From JABSOG01 sp965277695 (GTDB taxonomy: Bacteria > Pseudomonadota > Gammaproteobacteria > Enterobacterales > Alteromonadaceae), in the NCBI GenBank assembly GCA_965277695.1, contig CBDIDQ010000036.1, positions 62,001 to 126,000 on the forward strand: a DNA stretch of 64,000 nt, read 5' to 3'. The position numbers and the translations under genes are program-made. Shown here piece after piece: positions 53,680 to 62,332 of this stretch (the first letter of the stretch is position 1; every line of letters begins with the position of its first letter). Under the pieces are notes generated by a model. The model made no database searches. It had not been told where the DNA came from and was given only the letters and a program-made list of their open reading frames with translations.

Positions 53680-54483
53680 TTAGTCTCCATGTTCTAACAG
53701 GTTGAATAGCAGTTGTTTCACAACGTCCGGTTCAAAAGGTTTGTCACACATGGCGTTAACGCCGGATTGTTCGATATTGCTGAGGTGGGTTTCATTGGCC
53801 TCTGAGGTGACCATGAGAATGGGGATATGTGATTGTTCGCTTTTTTCCCGGATGAATTCTGCCAGTTCCATACCGTTGATTTCAGGCATGTTGTAGTCGG
53901 TGACTACGAGGTCAAACATATCTTGAGATAAAATATTAATGGCTTCTTGACCATCTTCTGCTTCGGTGATTTTTAATACTCCGAGGTTGCCTAATACCCG
54001 TTTGATGTGGTTTCTTGCCAAGCGGCTATCGTCTACAATCAGCACTCTGAGTTCGTGGATGTCAAAAAATGCCAGTTCCATTTCATCCGGAGTGAGCAGG
54101 TCGATGGTGGCATTAATGGCTTTGCCGATGTGATCGGCGCTAAAGGGTTTGGGTAAAATGGCGATGACACCAGCTTGTTTGAAGGCTTCGAGTTGTTCTT
54201 TGCGTCGTTCAGTTGAGAGCAGCATAAAAGGGATATCTTGCCATTGCTCTCGATTACGGATGGTTTTAACTAGTTCCAATCCGGTACCGTCATCAAAATG
54301 AAAAGCACTGATAATAAGGTCTGGAATGTGATTGCTCAGATATGAAATAGCTTCGGTAATATTATTAGCTTCGGCAACATCTTCAATATCCTCCTCAGCC
54401 AAATGGCGCACAATGATTTTACGTTGAATGGCAGAGGATTCTACCAGTAAAACAGACAAGTCACTCGCTAATAATTGTTGCAT
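53680..54483 (-). CDS. double-receiver response regulator
   Basis: At 267 aa it has two CheY-like domains and nothing else. The second (residues 145-265) has all key residues: VDDSRLARN, phospho-Asp in VTDYNMPEING, and Lys in CDKPFEPD. In the first, the phospho-acceptor position reads ISAFHFDDG, Ala in place of the usual Asp, so it is a pseudo-receiver that should not be phosphorylated. It may relay within the c-di-GMP/HsbR signalling block around it. Confidence 0.88.
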   Translation of the reverse strand: MQQLLASDLSVLLVESSAIQRKIIVRHLAEEDIEDVAEANNITEAISYLSNHIPDLIISAFHFDDGTGLELVKTIRNREQWQDIPFMLLSTERRKEQLEAFKQAGVIAILPKPFSADHIGKAINATIDLLTPDEMELAFFDIHELRVLIVDDSRLARNHIKRVLGNLGVLKITEAEDGQEAINILSQDMFDLVVTDYNMPEINGMELAEFIREKSEQSHIPILMVTSEANETHLSNIEQSGVNAMCDKPFEPDVVKQLLFNLLEHGD

Positions 54484-54486
54484 AAT

Positions 54487-54837
54487 TTACCCGCCTGCCA
54501 ATTTGGCTTTATAACCCAGCTTTTCCAGTTGAATTTTGATGATATCACGTTTATCGCCCTGAATTTCAATGACCCCTTCTTTGATAGCGCCGCCGCTGCC
54601 ACAATGTTTTTTCAAGATAGCGGCAATACGCTTCAATTCGGTGGCGTCTGTGGTTTTGCCATCAATAGCTAGACCGGTAATGGTGGTGACACCTTTACCT
54701 TTACGTCCTTTAGTTTCTCTTTTAATCCGGGCAAAACCGTCGGCGAATACTGTGCTGCTGATCGGTTGAGGTGCTTCTTTGGCGACACGTCCGCCATCGG
54801 TGGAGAAAACAATATTACTTAGGCTGTCAAAGTTACT
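54487..54837 (-). CDS. yciH: YciH, SUI1/eIF1-like translation factor
   Basis: It has 116 aa from ATG 54837 (MSNFDSLSNIVFSTDGGRV). The SUI1 fold is recognised by GRKGKGVTTITGL, LKKHCGSGGAIKEGVIEIQGD and a C-terminal LEKLGYKAK. It influences initiation fidelity. It lies 3 bp before the double-receiver gene and is likely co-transcribed. Confidence 0.93.
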   Translation of the reverse strand, partial: SNFDSLSNIVFSTDGGRVAKEAPQPISSTVFADGFARIKRETKGRKGKGVTTITGLAIDGKTTDATELKRIAAILKKHCGSGGAIKEGVIEIQGDKRDIIKIQLEKLGYKAKLAGG

Positions 54838-55075
54838 CATGAGTCTGGGTACATACATTTTTACATTTATTGAGATATCATAAATGCCCTGTTTGCAGAC
54901 TCAAGGTTTATTTGTCAAAAAGGCAAAAAAGTTATATCCAAAAGTTTAATACGAGGCTATTCTATCGGTAGCCATGTCATTGAAAGATCGTGTGATTTAG
55001 TCGGCTTGGCAGCGATGATGAAACACCACATCAGTAAGACAATATAAAATCAAATAATCAAACGGAGTTTAAGTC

Positions 55076-55381
55076 ATGAGCTTATCCTACAATCTGTCCG
55101 GTGACGGCAAAACATTTACCATTCAAATCAAGGGAAAATTCGATTTTAATGTGGTTCAGGCATTCAGGGCTTCATACGAGAATGTCGGTGATGGTAAACC
55201 CAAGGTACTGGTCGATTTACGTGAAACAGAATATATGGACAGTTCGGCATTAGGCATGTTGCTGAATATGCAAAAATCATTGGGTGATACCGTTGAATCT
55301 ATCCGTATCGGCAATTGCCGGGCACAGATTAAAAAAATCCTGCAAATTTCCCGCTTTGACAAAAAATTTGAAATAGACTAG
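55076..55381 (+). CDS. hsbA: STAS-domain anti-anti-sigma factor (HsbA-like)
   Basis: At 101 aa it has the STAS core with the regulatory Ser in EYMDSSALGMLLNM (residue about 59-60). Such a serine is phosphorylated by a partner kinase and dephosphorylated by a PP2C phosphatase. The next gene supplies both activities, as in Pseudomonas HsbR/HsbA. It controls an anti-sigma factor, FlgM in Pseudomonas. Confidence 0.88.
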   Translation: MSLSYNLSGDGKTFTIQIKGKFDFNVVQAFRASYENVGDGKPKVLVDLRETEYMDSSALGMLLNMQKSLGDTVESIRIGNCRAQIKKILQISRFDKKFEID

Positions 55382-55391
55382 CGCGGTAATC

Positions 55392-55949
55392 ATGAAAGTA
55401 CTTGTCGTAGATGATCAGGAATTAAACCGCACCCTGTTACAATTTTTGCTCGAAGAAGACGGTTACGAAGTATCGATTGCCACTAATGGCCGCGAAGCTA
55501 TTGAATGCTTTGATGAGGTATCGCCTGACTTGGTGTTACTTGACGTGGTTATGCCGGTTATGGATGGTTTTGCCACCGCGCCAATCATAAAGAAAAAAGC
55601 TGGCGAGCTTTATTTACCTATTATATTTATCACTGCATTGGATGATCAAGCCAGCTTAAAGCGTTGTCTTGAAGTCGGTGGCGATGATTTTTTAAACAAG
55701 CCGTTTGACAAGGTGATTTTGTCGGCAAAAATCAGGGCGCACGCTCGGATCAGAGCCTTGAGTTACAAAACCCTCGAACAAAAAATCCAGCTCGAATACC
55801 ACCAAAATCAAATCAATCGCGAGCATGAAATTGTTGACCATGTGTTTAAAAACGCTTTGCAAGACAATTTCATTGATAAAGATATTATTGATTTCTATTT
55901 ATCCCCGCATTCAATGTTCAATGGTGATGTGCTCTTGACTACCCCCTAA
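55392..55949 (+). CDS. hsbR: HsbR-like response regulator, 5' part before a frameshift
   Basis: A receiver domain (VVDDQELNRT, phospho-Asp in VLLDVVMPVMDG, Lys in FLNKPFDK), then the start of a PP2C domain (FYLSPHSMFNGDVLL), cut off at TTP-stop. The intact family continues NGDLLL..PxGGLHILLGDFTGHG, and that sequence is present at once in the +1 frame. The stop follows CCC in ACC-CCC-TAA-T, where a +1 slip to CCT-AAT restores reading. It is 11 bp after the STAS gene. Confidence 0.85.
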   Translation: MKVLVVDDQELNRTLLQFLLEEDGYEVSIATNGREAIECFDEVSPDLVLLDVVMPVMDGFATAPIIKKKAGELYLPIIFITALDDQASLKRCLEVGGDDFLNKPFDKVILSAKIRAHARIRALSYKTLEQKIQLEYHQNQINREHEIVDHVFKNALQDNFIDKDIIDFYLSPHSMFNGDVLLTTP

Positions 55950-55953
55950 TCCG

Positions 55954-57048
55954 GTGGGTGGCATGTATATGCTAATGGGCGATTTCACTGGACATGGTTT
56001 GTCGGCGGCAATCGGCGCTTTGCCGTTATCAAAAACATTTTATTCGATGGCGAAAAAAGGGCTGTCGGTAGGTGATATGGCGGTGGAATTAAACAACCAG
56101 CTATTGCAATTATTGCCTGATGACATGTTCTGTGCTGCGACTATTTTGGAAATGAACTCTAGTGGTAAGAGTATTTCGGTATGGATTGGCGGGATGCCAG
56201 ATACCTTTTTGGTCCATCCAGATGGTTCATTGAAGAAAATCATTACCTCGCAACACATGGCTTTAGGGGTGTTGGAGGATGATGAGTTTGAAAATTCGGT
56301 AATGAATATTGAAACGATCCCTGGTGAGCGGGTGATTATGTATACCGACGGGATCATCGAATCAGTTAATATGGCCGGAGAAATGTATGGCGAACCCCGG
56401 TTTGAGGCGTTTTATCAACGTGATAAAGACACTTCAATTGACTGTCTGATTGATGAGTTGATTGCGTTTCGCGGTGAAGCCGAGCAAAACGATGATATTT
56501 CAGTGGCTTACCTGACATGTACGGCGAAGTTGCAAGATACTGTGGAGCCGATGCATCAATTTTCGTTGTTGCCGTTTAAGTTGAGCGTAACAGCGGGTGC
56601 TGAGGCGTTGAAAATAACTGATCCGGTGGTTGAGGTTCTTGATGTGATCTCGCAAATCGAGGGCTTGTCTGATCATCGTTCAGTGATGTTTTTACTGTTA
56701 TCTGAAATATTCAACAATGCGCTTGATCACGGTATCTTGAAACTAGATTCAGCAGATAAAGACCTTGATGATGGTTTTATGGATTATTACTTTAAGCGTC
56801 AGGATGCCTTGGTTGCGTTAGAACAGGGAGATATCGTGATTGCGGTGGAATATGAACCAGAAGCACATCAAATTCAATTCGTTATTACTGATTCTGGTGA
56901 TGGCTTTGATATCACCCAGACTAGTGATAATACCGTAACAAACAAGGAACATGGACGGGGTTTAAGTTTGCTCAATGAACTGGCCGAATCCATCGTCTAT
57001 TCAGATAAAGGTAATCAGGTAACGATCACATATTCGTTAGAGACCTAG
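55954..57048 (+). CDS. hsbR: HsbR-like PP2C phosphatase and HATPase domains, 3' part
   Basis: 364 aa in the +1 frame. PP2C/SpoIIE motifs are GDFTGHGLSAAIGALP, YTDGIIESVN and NDDISVAYL. A C-terminal GHKL serine-kinase domain follows, with FNNALDHG (N-box), VITDSGDGFD (G1) and HGRGLSLLNEL (G2). Fused with the upstream receiver it would be about 551 aa, the normal length of this class. Its own start would be GTG 55954 with no good ribosome site, so it is probably made by frameshifting or is a broken gene. Confidence 0.85.
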   Translation: MGGMYMLMGDFTGHGLSAAIGALPLSKTFYSMAKKGLSVGDMAVELNNQLLQLLPDDMFCAATILEMNSSGKSISVWIGGMPDTFLVHPDGSLKKIITSQHMALGVLEDDEFENSVMNIETIPGERVIMYTDGIIESVNMAGEMYGEPRFEAFYQRDKDTSIDCLIDELIAFRGEAEQNDDISVAYLTCTAKLQDTVEPMHQFSLLPFKLSVTAGAEALKITDPVVEVLDVISQIEGLSDHRSVMFLLLSEIFNNALDHGILKLDSADKDLDDGFMDYYFKRQDALVALEQGDIVIAVEYEPEAHQIQFVITDSGDGFDITQTSDNTVTNKEHGRGLSLLNELAESIVYSDKGNQVTITYSLET

Positions 57049-57229
57049 TGCTATTACCGCCTTATTTTGAGGCGGTCATTCTTCCCATTTTCCCCACGTA
57101 AACAACCAGATAAGCTGATCATTAGGCGTTTTTTCAATTAATTTGCAGATTAATGGATTAGGCCATTTATTCTCAATGCGTTAGGGAATATGATAACCTT
57201 CTTCCAGTTACCATAAGAGTCGCAAAGAT

Positions 57230-58420
57230 ATGTTTTCAAGTTTAAATGCAGTTCCAACCGATCCTATTCTTGGCCTGATGGCCGCTTTTAAAAGTGATCC
57301 GAATCCTGCCAAAATTGACCTTGGTGTTGGTGTTTACAAGGACGAAGCCGGTAATACGCCAGTACTGAAATGTGTTAAAAAAGCTGAGCAGTTTCGACTA
57401 GCTAATGAACAGAGTAAATCGTATGTCGGTATGGCCGGTGATGTCGGTTATAACCAGCAAATCAGAGCCCTGTTATTTGGTGAGCACGATGTGTTGGCAC
57501 AAGACCGGGTAAGAACTACTCAAGCCCCTGGCGGTACCGGTTCATTGCGTGTTGCCGCTGAATTCCTTAAACGCTGTAACGCTGATACCACTATCTGGGT
57601 TAGTGCACCGACTTGGGCTAACCATATTTCTATCTTTGAAGCGGCTAACGTTAAAGTTAAAAGCTATGCCTATTATGACTATGATACCCGGGGTTTGCAG
57701 TTTGACAATATGATGGCCGATTTGGCGCAAGCTAAGGCGGGTGATGCGGTATTAATCCATGCTTGCTGTCATAACCCTAGTGGTATGGACTTGACGCCAG
57801 AACAGTGGCAGACAGTCGCAGACATGATGAAAGACAAAGAGCTGACACCGATGATTGACATCGCTTATCAGGGTTTTGGTACCGGTCTGGATGATGATGC
57901 TGTTGGTCTGCGCATTATGGCCAGCACAGTGCCTGAAATGGTTGTTTGTAGCTCTTGCTCGAAAAACTTCGGTTTGTATCGTGAACGTATTGGTGCGGTT
58001 TCTGTGATGGGCAAAACGCCAGCAGCTGCCGAAATCGCCAATAGTGTGGTACAAAACGTTGCTCGTGGTAATTACTCTATGCCACCGGCCCATGGTGCAA
58101 TCATCGTTGATACTATCTTGTCTAGTACTGAACTGCGGGCTATGTGGGAACAAGAGCTAGCAGAAATGCGTACACGAATTAACGAATATCGTCGTTTGAT
58201 GGTTGAAGCATTAGCCGCTGCTGGGGTTGAACAAGACTTTAGCTTTATTCAGCGTCAGTTTGGTATGTTCTCTTTCTTTGGTTTGGAGCCAGAGTATATT
58301 GAGCGATTGAAAAGCGAATTCTCCATCTATATGGTGGGTTCAAGCCGCATGAACGTGGCTGGATTGAGCAAGAGCAACATTGACTACTTTGCACAGTCAG
58401 TCGCTAGTGTTTTAAAATAA
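57230..58420 (+). CDS. aspartate/aromatic aminotransferase (class I)
   Basis: A 396-aa PLP enzyme of the AspC/TyrB group. The PLP lysine lies in CSSCSKNFGLYRERIG, and substrate carboxylate Arg in VGSSRMNVAG near the C-terminus. VGVYKDEAGNTPVL near the N-terminus is characteristic. It exchanges amino groups between aspartate or aromatic amino acids and 2-oxoglutarate. AspC versus TyrB cannot be settled by eye. Confidence 0.93.
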   Translation: MFSSLNAVPTDPILGLMAAFKSDPNPAKIDLGVGVYKDEAGNTPVLKCVKKAEQFRLANEQSKSYVGMAGDVGYNQQIRALLFGEHDVLAQDRVRTTQAPGGTGSLRVAAEFLKRCNADTTIWVSAPTWANHISIFEAANVKVKSYAYYDYDTRGLQFDNMMADLAQAKAGDAVLIHACCHNPSGMDLTPEQWQTVADMMKDKELTPMIDIAYQGFGTGLDDDAVGLRIMASTVPEMVVCSSCSKNFGLYRERIGAVSVMGKTPAAAEIANSVVQNVARGNYSMPPAHGAIIVDTILSSTELRAMWEQELAEMRTRINEYRRLMVEALAAAGVEQDFSFIQRQFGMFSFFGLEPEYIERLKSEFSIYMVGSSRMNVAGLSKSNIDYFAQSVASVLK

Positions 58421-58435
58421 GCGCTGTCTGAACTT

Positions 58436-58999
58436 ATGACAGATATCATGGACGTCGTTGATAAGCCTTTGCTTATCGCTCAATTAGGTGAGCCGGTTCT
58501 TAGACAAGAAGCGGCTGTGGTTGAAGATTTTAACAGCCCTGAACTGGTTCGTTTTATTGAGCAAATGTTGGCGTCCATGCTAACAGCTGGTGGTGTAGGC
58601 ATTGCTGCACCACAAGTTTTTTGTTCCCGCCAAATCATGATCATCGCTTCAAAACCCAACCAGCGTTACCCTAATGCACCACAGATGCAACCGTTGGTGA
58701 TGCTAAATCCGCACATTAAAAGCCAATATGGTGAGGTGAATCTTGACTGGGAGGGCTGTTTAAGTGTGCCCGGCATTCGAGGTTGGGTGCCTCGTCAGCA
58801 AAATGTTGAGGTGAATTACCAAGACAGAGCGGGGAAATCGCAATTTATTCGCTTAAATGGTTTTGTCGCGCGGATTTTTTTGCACGAATATGATCACCTT
58901 ATCGGCCTTTCTTTTGTTGATCGAGTCACTGATAGCCAGTTTCTTGTCGCTGAAAGCGTCTGGAAAAAAATCCTTTCTGGCGACATTTGCCACCCCTGA
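58436..58999 (+). CDS. def: peptide deformylase
   Basis: At 187 aa it has the three PDF motifs: GVGIAAPQV (GxGLAAPQ), EGCLSVPG (metal Cys) and HEYDHLIG (metal His pair and Glu). It removes the N-formyl group of new proteins. It is 15 bp after the aminotransferase and not next to fmt, so it is probably a second deformylase. A strong terminator follows. Confidence 0.93.
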   Translation: MTDIMDVVDKPLLIAQLGEPVLRQEAAVVEDFNSPELVRFIEQMLASMLTAGGVGIAAPQVFCSRQIMIIASKPNQRYPNAPQMQPLVMLNPHIKSQYGEVNLDWEGCLSVPGIRGWVPRQQNVEVNYQDRAGKSQFIRLNGFVARIFLHEYDHLIGLSFVDRVTDSQFLVAESVWKKILSGDICHP

Positions 59000-59122
59000 T
59001 ACCACTCGGCAGCCAACATTTTCACCGCAATTAATCTTGCCCATTTTGGAATAAATGATAAAAGTCTTTATTACATTGATAAAATAGGCTGGCGTTTGAG
59101 CTGTGGCTCGGTCATAAAATAG

Positions 59123-59150
59123 CACCTGCGTGGGAGACACGCAGGTGTTT
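59123..59150 (+). terminator. strong hairpin after def
   Basis: CACCTGCGTG-GGAGA-CACGCAGGTG, perfect 10-bp stem with TTT after it. Confidence 0.8.
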
Positions 59151-59189
59151 CTAACTGTACTGATTATAGTTTTCTCTTAACTATTTCTC

Positions 59190-59891
59190 TTAACTATAAT
59201 GGCTGATTGAAGAGAGCAATCGGCCAATGATAGTCACCGAGCCAACATCTTGCTGGTCAACTTTAATTGACTCAAACTGGGTGTTATCACCGATGATCAA
59301 AATACCGCCGTCAGGCAGGTTTTGAAAGCGTCTGGCAACAAACATGTTGGATATCTTAACAAAGAAAATTTGTCCGTCACGTAATGTTGTATCAGCGGTA
59401 TCTACCAGTAAACTATCACCCTCATTAATGGTCGGAGCCATTGAGTTGCCGTTTTGTTGGAAGACTTTGATATTTTCATTTTGCTGGTGATGGCTCAACA
59501 AGTGTTGGCAAGTCTCCAGCAATGTTTGACTACCCGGTGGAGTATCCAGATCCGTGGCGCTACCTTCATCAGCGGCGGTATTTTTACCATGTGGTAAAAT
59601 TGGTCCGATTTCATCCAATGCTCTGTCGATTTGTTCCTGGTTACAACTACCAAATTGGACACGTTGTGCCACCAGTTGCCAGAAAGAGACGTTGGTTAAG
59701 TCACTGAAAGCGACTAGGTAATCAATACCCGGATCTCGATCGTTTTCATAATTAACCTGAGTATTACGATGAACGTCGATGGTTCTGGCCATTGAAGCGA
59801 TAGAGAAGCCGGCTTTATCCCGAACGTCCTTTATCAAATGGTTAAAATTTTCGTAGTGAGCTGTGAGATTTATTTTTTCACGGTTATTCAT
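59190..59891 (-). CDS. LexA/CI-like S24 repressor, paralogue 1 (Lys replaced)
   Basis: A 233-aa protein with an N-terminal helix-turn-helix (AGFSIASMARTIDVHRNTQVN) and a C-terminal S24 domain. The nucleophile is Ser150 (NGNSMAPTI). The general base should sit 37 residues later, as in LexA (Ser119/Lys156), but residue 187 is Arg (VARRFQ). Self-cleavage may therefore be lost, making a non-inducible repressor. It is homologous to the gene at 60320-61051. Upstream lies the operator pair at 59927-59974. Confidence 0.88.
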   Translation of the reverse strand: MNNREKINLTAHYENFNHLIKDVRDKAGFSIASMARTIDVHRNTQVNYENDRDPGIDYLVAFSDLTNVSFWQLVAQRVQFGSCNQEQIDRALDEIGPILPHGKNTAADEGSATDLDTPPGSQTLLETCQHLLSHHQQNENIKVFQQNGNSMAPTINEGDSLLVDTADTTLRDGQIFFVKISNMFVARRFQNLPDGGILIIGDNTQFESIKVDQQDVGSVTIIGRLLSSISHYS

Positions 59892-59926
59892 TTTACCATC
59901 CTGCCCATGCGTTTATGTGCAAAAAC

Positions 59927-59974
59927 CAAGTGCGACCACAAAGTTCGTTGCATTGATCATTAATGTCGCACTTG
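59927..59974. promoter_or_regulatory. split operator upstream of S24 repressor 1
   Basis: CAAGTGCGAC (59927-59936) and GTCGCACTTG (59965-59974) are perfect inverted repeats 28 bp apart. The same word occurs at the other repressor gene (61076-61100). Confidence 0.75.
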
Positions 59975-60319
59975 ATTTTATACAAAGTTATAGATCTGTC
60001 CACTGTTTTATGATGATCCTGTTAATTTTATTACATTTGTGTGTTCATTATTTGTTCTGGTTGTTAGTTTTATTGTCGTCAAAAGCACTCCGTATTTTAA
60101 TCTAACCTATTGAATATTAAAGCATTATTATGGTTTGAAAGACAATGCAGACTAGCATCAATCAAGCCAAAAATGAAATTAATGGCGAGGCGTCAGCAGC
60201 ATCACTACATTGCGGCTGGTGTCTTTTATAAAGTACCCATATTAATATTTTAGCAATCATATAAGACACAATGATGATAACTTAATTCACCCTCAGTGCT
60301 GCTGATTTGCCAACATGTT
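59975..60319. other. non-coding stretch between the two repressor genes
   Basis: AT-rich DNA of about 345 bp without a gene I can support. It carries weak promoter-like A/T tracts but no clear repeats or hairpins. Confidence 0.4.
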
Positions 60320-61051
60320 TTAACCATAGTGACTAACCGTTGATATTAATTTGCCCTGAATATTTAAGGTATTAATGTCCTCATTGGATAAATTAATTGG
60401 CTGGTATTGGGTATTGTCGCTGATCAAAATCACCCCGCCAGAGGGCAATAACTGCACCCGTTTCACCATATGCTCGTGACCAAGAGACAATAAAAATAAA
60501 TCACCATCACTGAGGTTAGTGAGGACCGTATTAATAAATAGGGTGTCACCCTCGTTGATAGTCGGTGACATTGAATTGCCACTTTGCCGATACACCCGAA
60601 TCGAGGGTTTATTCAGATTTTGGTTAAGCAATGTTTGGCAGGCGGCAATGATTTCGCCGTTGTCAGCGTCGTTATCGGCTTTTTCATCAACAGCATTATC
60701 GGGTTTGTCGCCAAATGGGCTGAATAACGGCCCTATTTCGTTTAATACATATTGCTTATGTGGATCTGGCGCATTACCCATTAAAACCCTTTTGGCCATT
60801 AATTGCCAGAAAGTGGTTTTGGTTAAATAACTGAACGAAACCAAATAATCCACTTTGGGATCACCAGATTTTTCGTAAATGCCCTGGGTATTTTTATGTA
60901 CATTTATTTGCTGAGAAATTGCGATGGCGGATTTAAACCCGGCATCTTTGCGCAGCTTTTTCAACAGCTGATGAAAATTGCCATTAGGCCCGTCTAGCAG
61001 TGGTTCTCTTTTGGCATTGTTTTCTTTGCTTTTGCTCATGGTTGTGTCCAT
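60320..61051 (-). CDS. LexA/CI-like S24 repressor, paralogue 2
   Basis: A 243-aa homologue of the preceding repressor (shared FWQLMAKRV / FWQLVAQRV, GNSMSPTINEGD, ISDNTQYQ). Here the dyad is complete: Ser160 (SGNSMSPT) and Lys197 (MVKRVQ), 37 apart as in LexA. It should be inactivated by RecA-stimulated self-cleavage after DNA damage. The operator at 61076-61100 is 25 bp upstream of its start, consistent with autoregulation. Confidence 0.9.
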   Translation of the reverse strand: MDTTMSKSKENNAKREPLLDGPNGNFHQLLKKLRKDAGFKSAIAISQQINVHKNTQGIYEKSGDPKVDYLVSFSYLTKTTFWQLMAKRVLMGNAPDPHKQYVLNEIGPLFSPFGDKPDNAVDEKADNDADNGEIIAACQTLLNQNLNKPSIRVYRQSGNSMSPTINEGDTLFINTVLTNLSDGDLFLLSLGHEHMVKRVQLLPSGGVILISDNTQYQPINLSNEDINTLNIQGKLISTVSHYG

Positions 61052-61075
61052 CCCCGATTATTGTTACTTGGTGAT

Positions 61076-61100
61076 AAAGTGCGAACACCCGTCGCACTTT
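61076..61100. promoter_or_regulatory. compact operator upstream of S24 repressor 2
   Basis: AAAGTGCGA-ACACCCG-TCGCACTTT, 9-bp perfect arms, sharing GTGCGA/TCGCAC with 59927-59974. It probably also governs the divergent MuA-like gene. Confidence 0.8.
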
Positions 61101-61395
61101 ATTCTACCGTAAGCGTATTATATTGCCACTGAAATATCATAATTAAAATATTTAAGCGCTTAACCGTGTTTTATACGTTGACCCGAAATTAATAAAGTTG
61201 ATAGATTTGTATAATATAAGATTATTATTGCATATTATTGTAGGCAAAGGTATTCTTTGTATAAATAATATTTCTACAACAACTGACGACCAGCGATTTT
61301 TTTTCATGGTTGTTACTGATGTTGCAATTGATGGTGTACCTGACAGATGTTAATAACGGTTACACACAACTGTTACATACCTGCTTGCATTAGGT

Positions 61396-61428
61396 AATGT
61401 GTAGGCAATGTGTAGACAATGTGTAGGT
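61396..61428. repeat. three 11-bp direct repeats (iterons)
   Basis: AATGTGTAGGC, AATGTGTAGAC and AATGTGTAGGT are exactly adjacent, about one helical turn per unit, 58 bp before the MuA-like start. They could hold a protein on one DNA face. Confidence 0.8.
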
Positions 61429-61485
61429 AAAGAGTGGATAAAATGCAGGTAAAGGTAGTTGAAAACGAGAGTACGAGGATTAAAC

Positions 61486-62205
61486 GTGAAGAATTTAAGC
61501 ACCCGGCAATTGGCCAGCTATTTGTCAGTGACCAAGCGAACAATTCAGCGCAAGGCAATCAGAGAGCAGTGGCCTTTTTACGAACAAACGGGCTTGGGTG
61601 GCACTAAGCGAGTTTATGCTTTTGCTACTTTGCCTGAAAATGTAAAAATGACGGTAATGGCCAGTATTATTGCGGGTTATGAATTAGACAACACACACCG
61701 GATCACTCAGCCAGGTGACGCAAAGGCCCAAACCGATGGGCCAAATAGCTGGCTGCGGCAGCATTGTTTTAGTCAAAAAATGGACGCAACTGAGCTGACT
61801 CGTGATTTTATCAAGCTGGGGATCCTCAGTTTGGCGCGGTTGTATGTGACTCATGCTAATTTGGGCAAAATTAAAGGGTTTGATCAATTTTGCCAGCTGT
61901 ACAACAGTCATACCTTGGATATCGATAGAGAAGTTTTTGATATTGTTAACCGGGTCAGTCGGATCACTTTGCTGCGCTGGGAAAAGAACGGTTTACCAAA
62001 TAATGACCGTCGGCGCTCGCTGATGCCGGACGATGAACTGTTTGACCCAGACCTTAAAGTCATGGCAGAAGAAGTGATTCAAATGGCACCAACGGTGACA
62101 GCAAAGCGGCTGAGGGAGCATTTTGTGATATTTTTTGCTGATAAGCGCATTCCCAGCGAAAATTTGATTGAGCAATGGATCAGTGCTCAGCGCTTTCTGC
62201 TGTAA
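61486..62205 (+). CDS. MuA-type DNA-binding protein without catalytic core
   Basis: It has 239 aa from GTG 61486 (VKNLSTRQLASYLSVTKR), with AGGA 7 bases upstream. The first 65 residues match the Mu transposase N-terminal end-binding domain (GLGGTKRVYAFATLPENVK). The rest matches the following Mu I-beta/gamma helical DNA-binding region (FDIVNRVSRITLLRWEKNG, then KRLREHF..IPSENLIEQWI). It stops before any DDE core. It is therefore a truncated or domesticated MuA, next to the repressors as in Mu-like phages. Confidence 0.8.
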   Translation: MKNLSTRQLASYLSVTKRTIQRKAIREQWPFYEQTGLGGTKRVYAFATLPENVKMTVMASIIAGYELDNTHRITQPGDAKAQTDGPNSWLRQHCFSQKMDATELTRDFIKLGILSLARLYVTHANLGKIKGFDQFCQLYNSHTLDIDREVFDIVNRVSRITLLRWEKNGLPNNDRRRSLMPDDELFDPDLKVMAEEVIQMAPTVTAKRLREHFVIFFADKRIPSENLIEQWISAQRFLL

Positions 62206-62256
62206 AAAGAGTGGTAAAAAAGAGTTGTAAGAGGAGTTGTAAAAAGAGTTATAGAG
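62206..62256. repeat. imperfect direct repeats after the MuA-like gene
   Basis: AAGAGT(T)GTAA-type units recur four times in about 50 bp (AAGAGTGGTAAA, AAGAGTTGTAAG, AGGAGTTGTAAA, AAGAGTTATAGA). Confidence 0.6.
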
Positions 62257-62332
62257 CGTTTGAAATGATAATGGTTTTGGGTCAGAATCAGCAGAGAAAA
62301 CTATCCAACTGCTAATTTTGAAGGTGTATTAA

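Noticed and set aside
59190..62205. Complete Mu-like prophage
   Set aside because: Only repressor-type genes and a truncated MuA are present; no ner, MuB, head or tail genes on either side.
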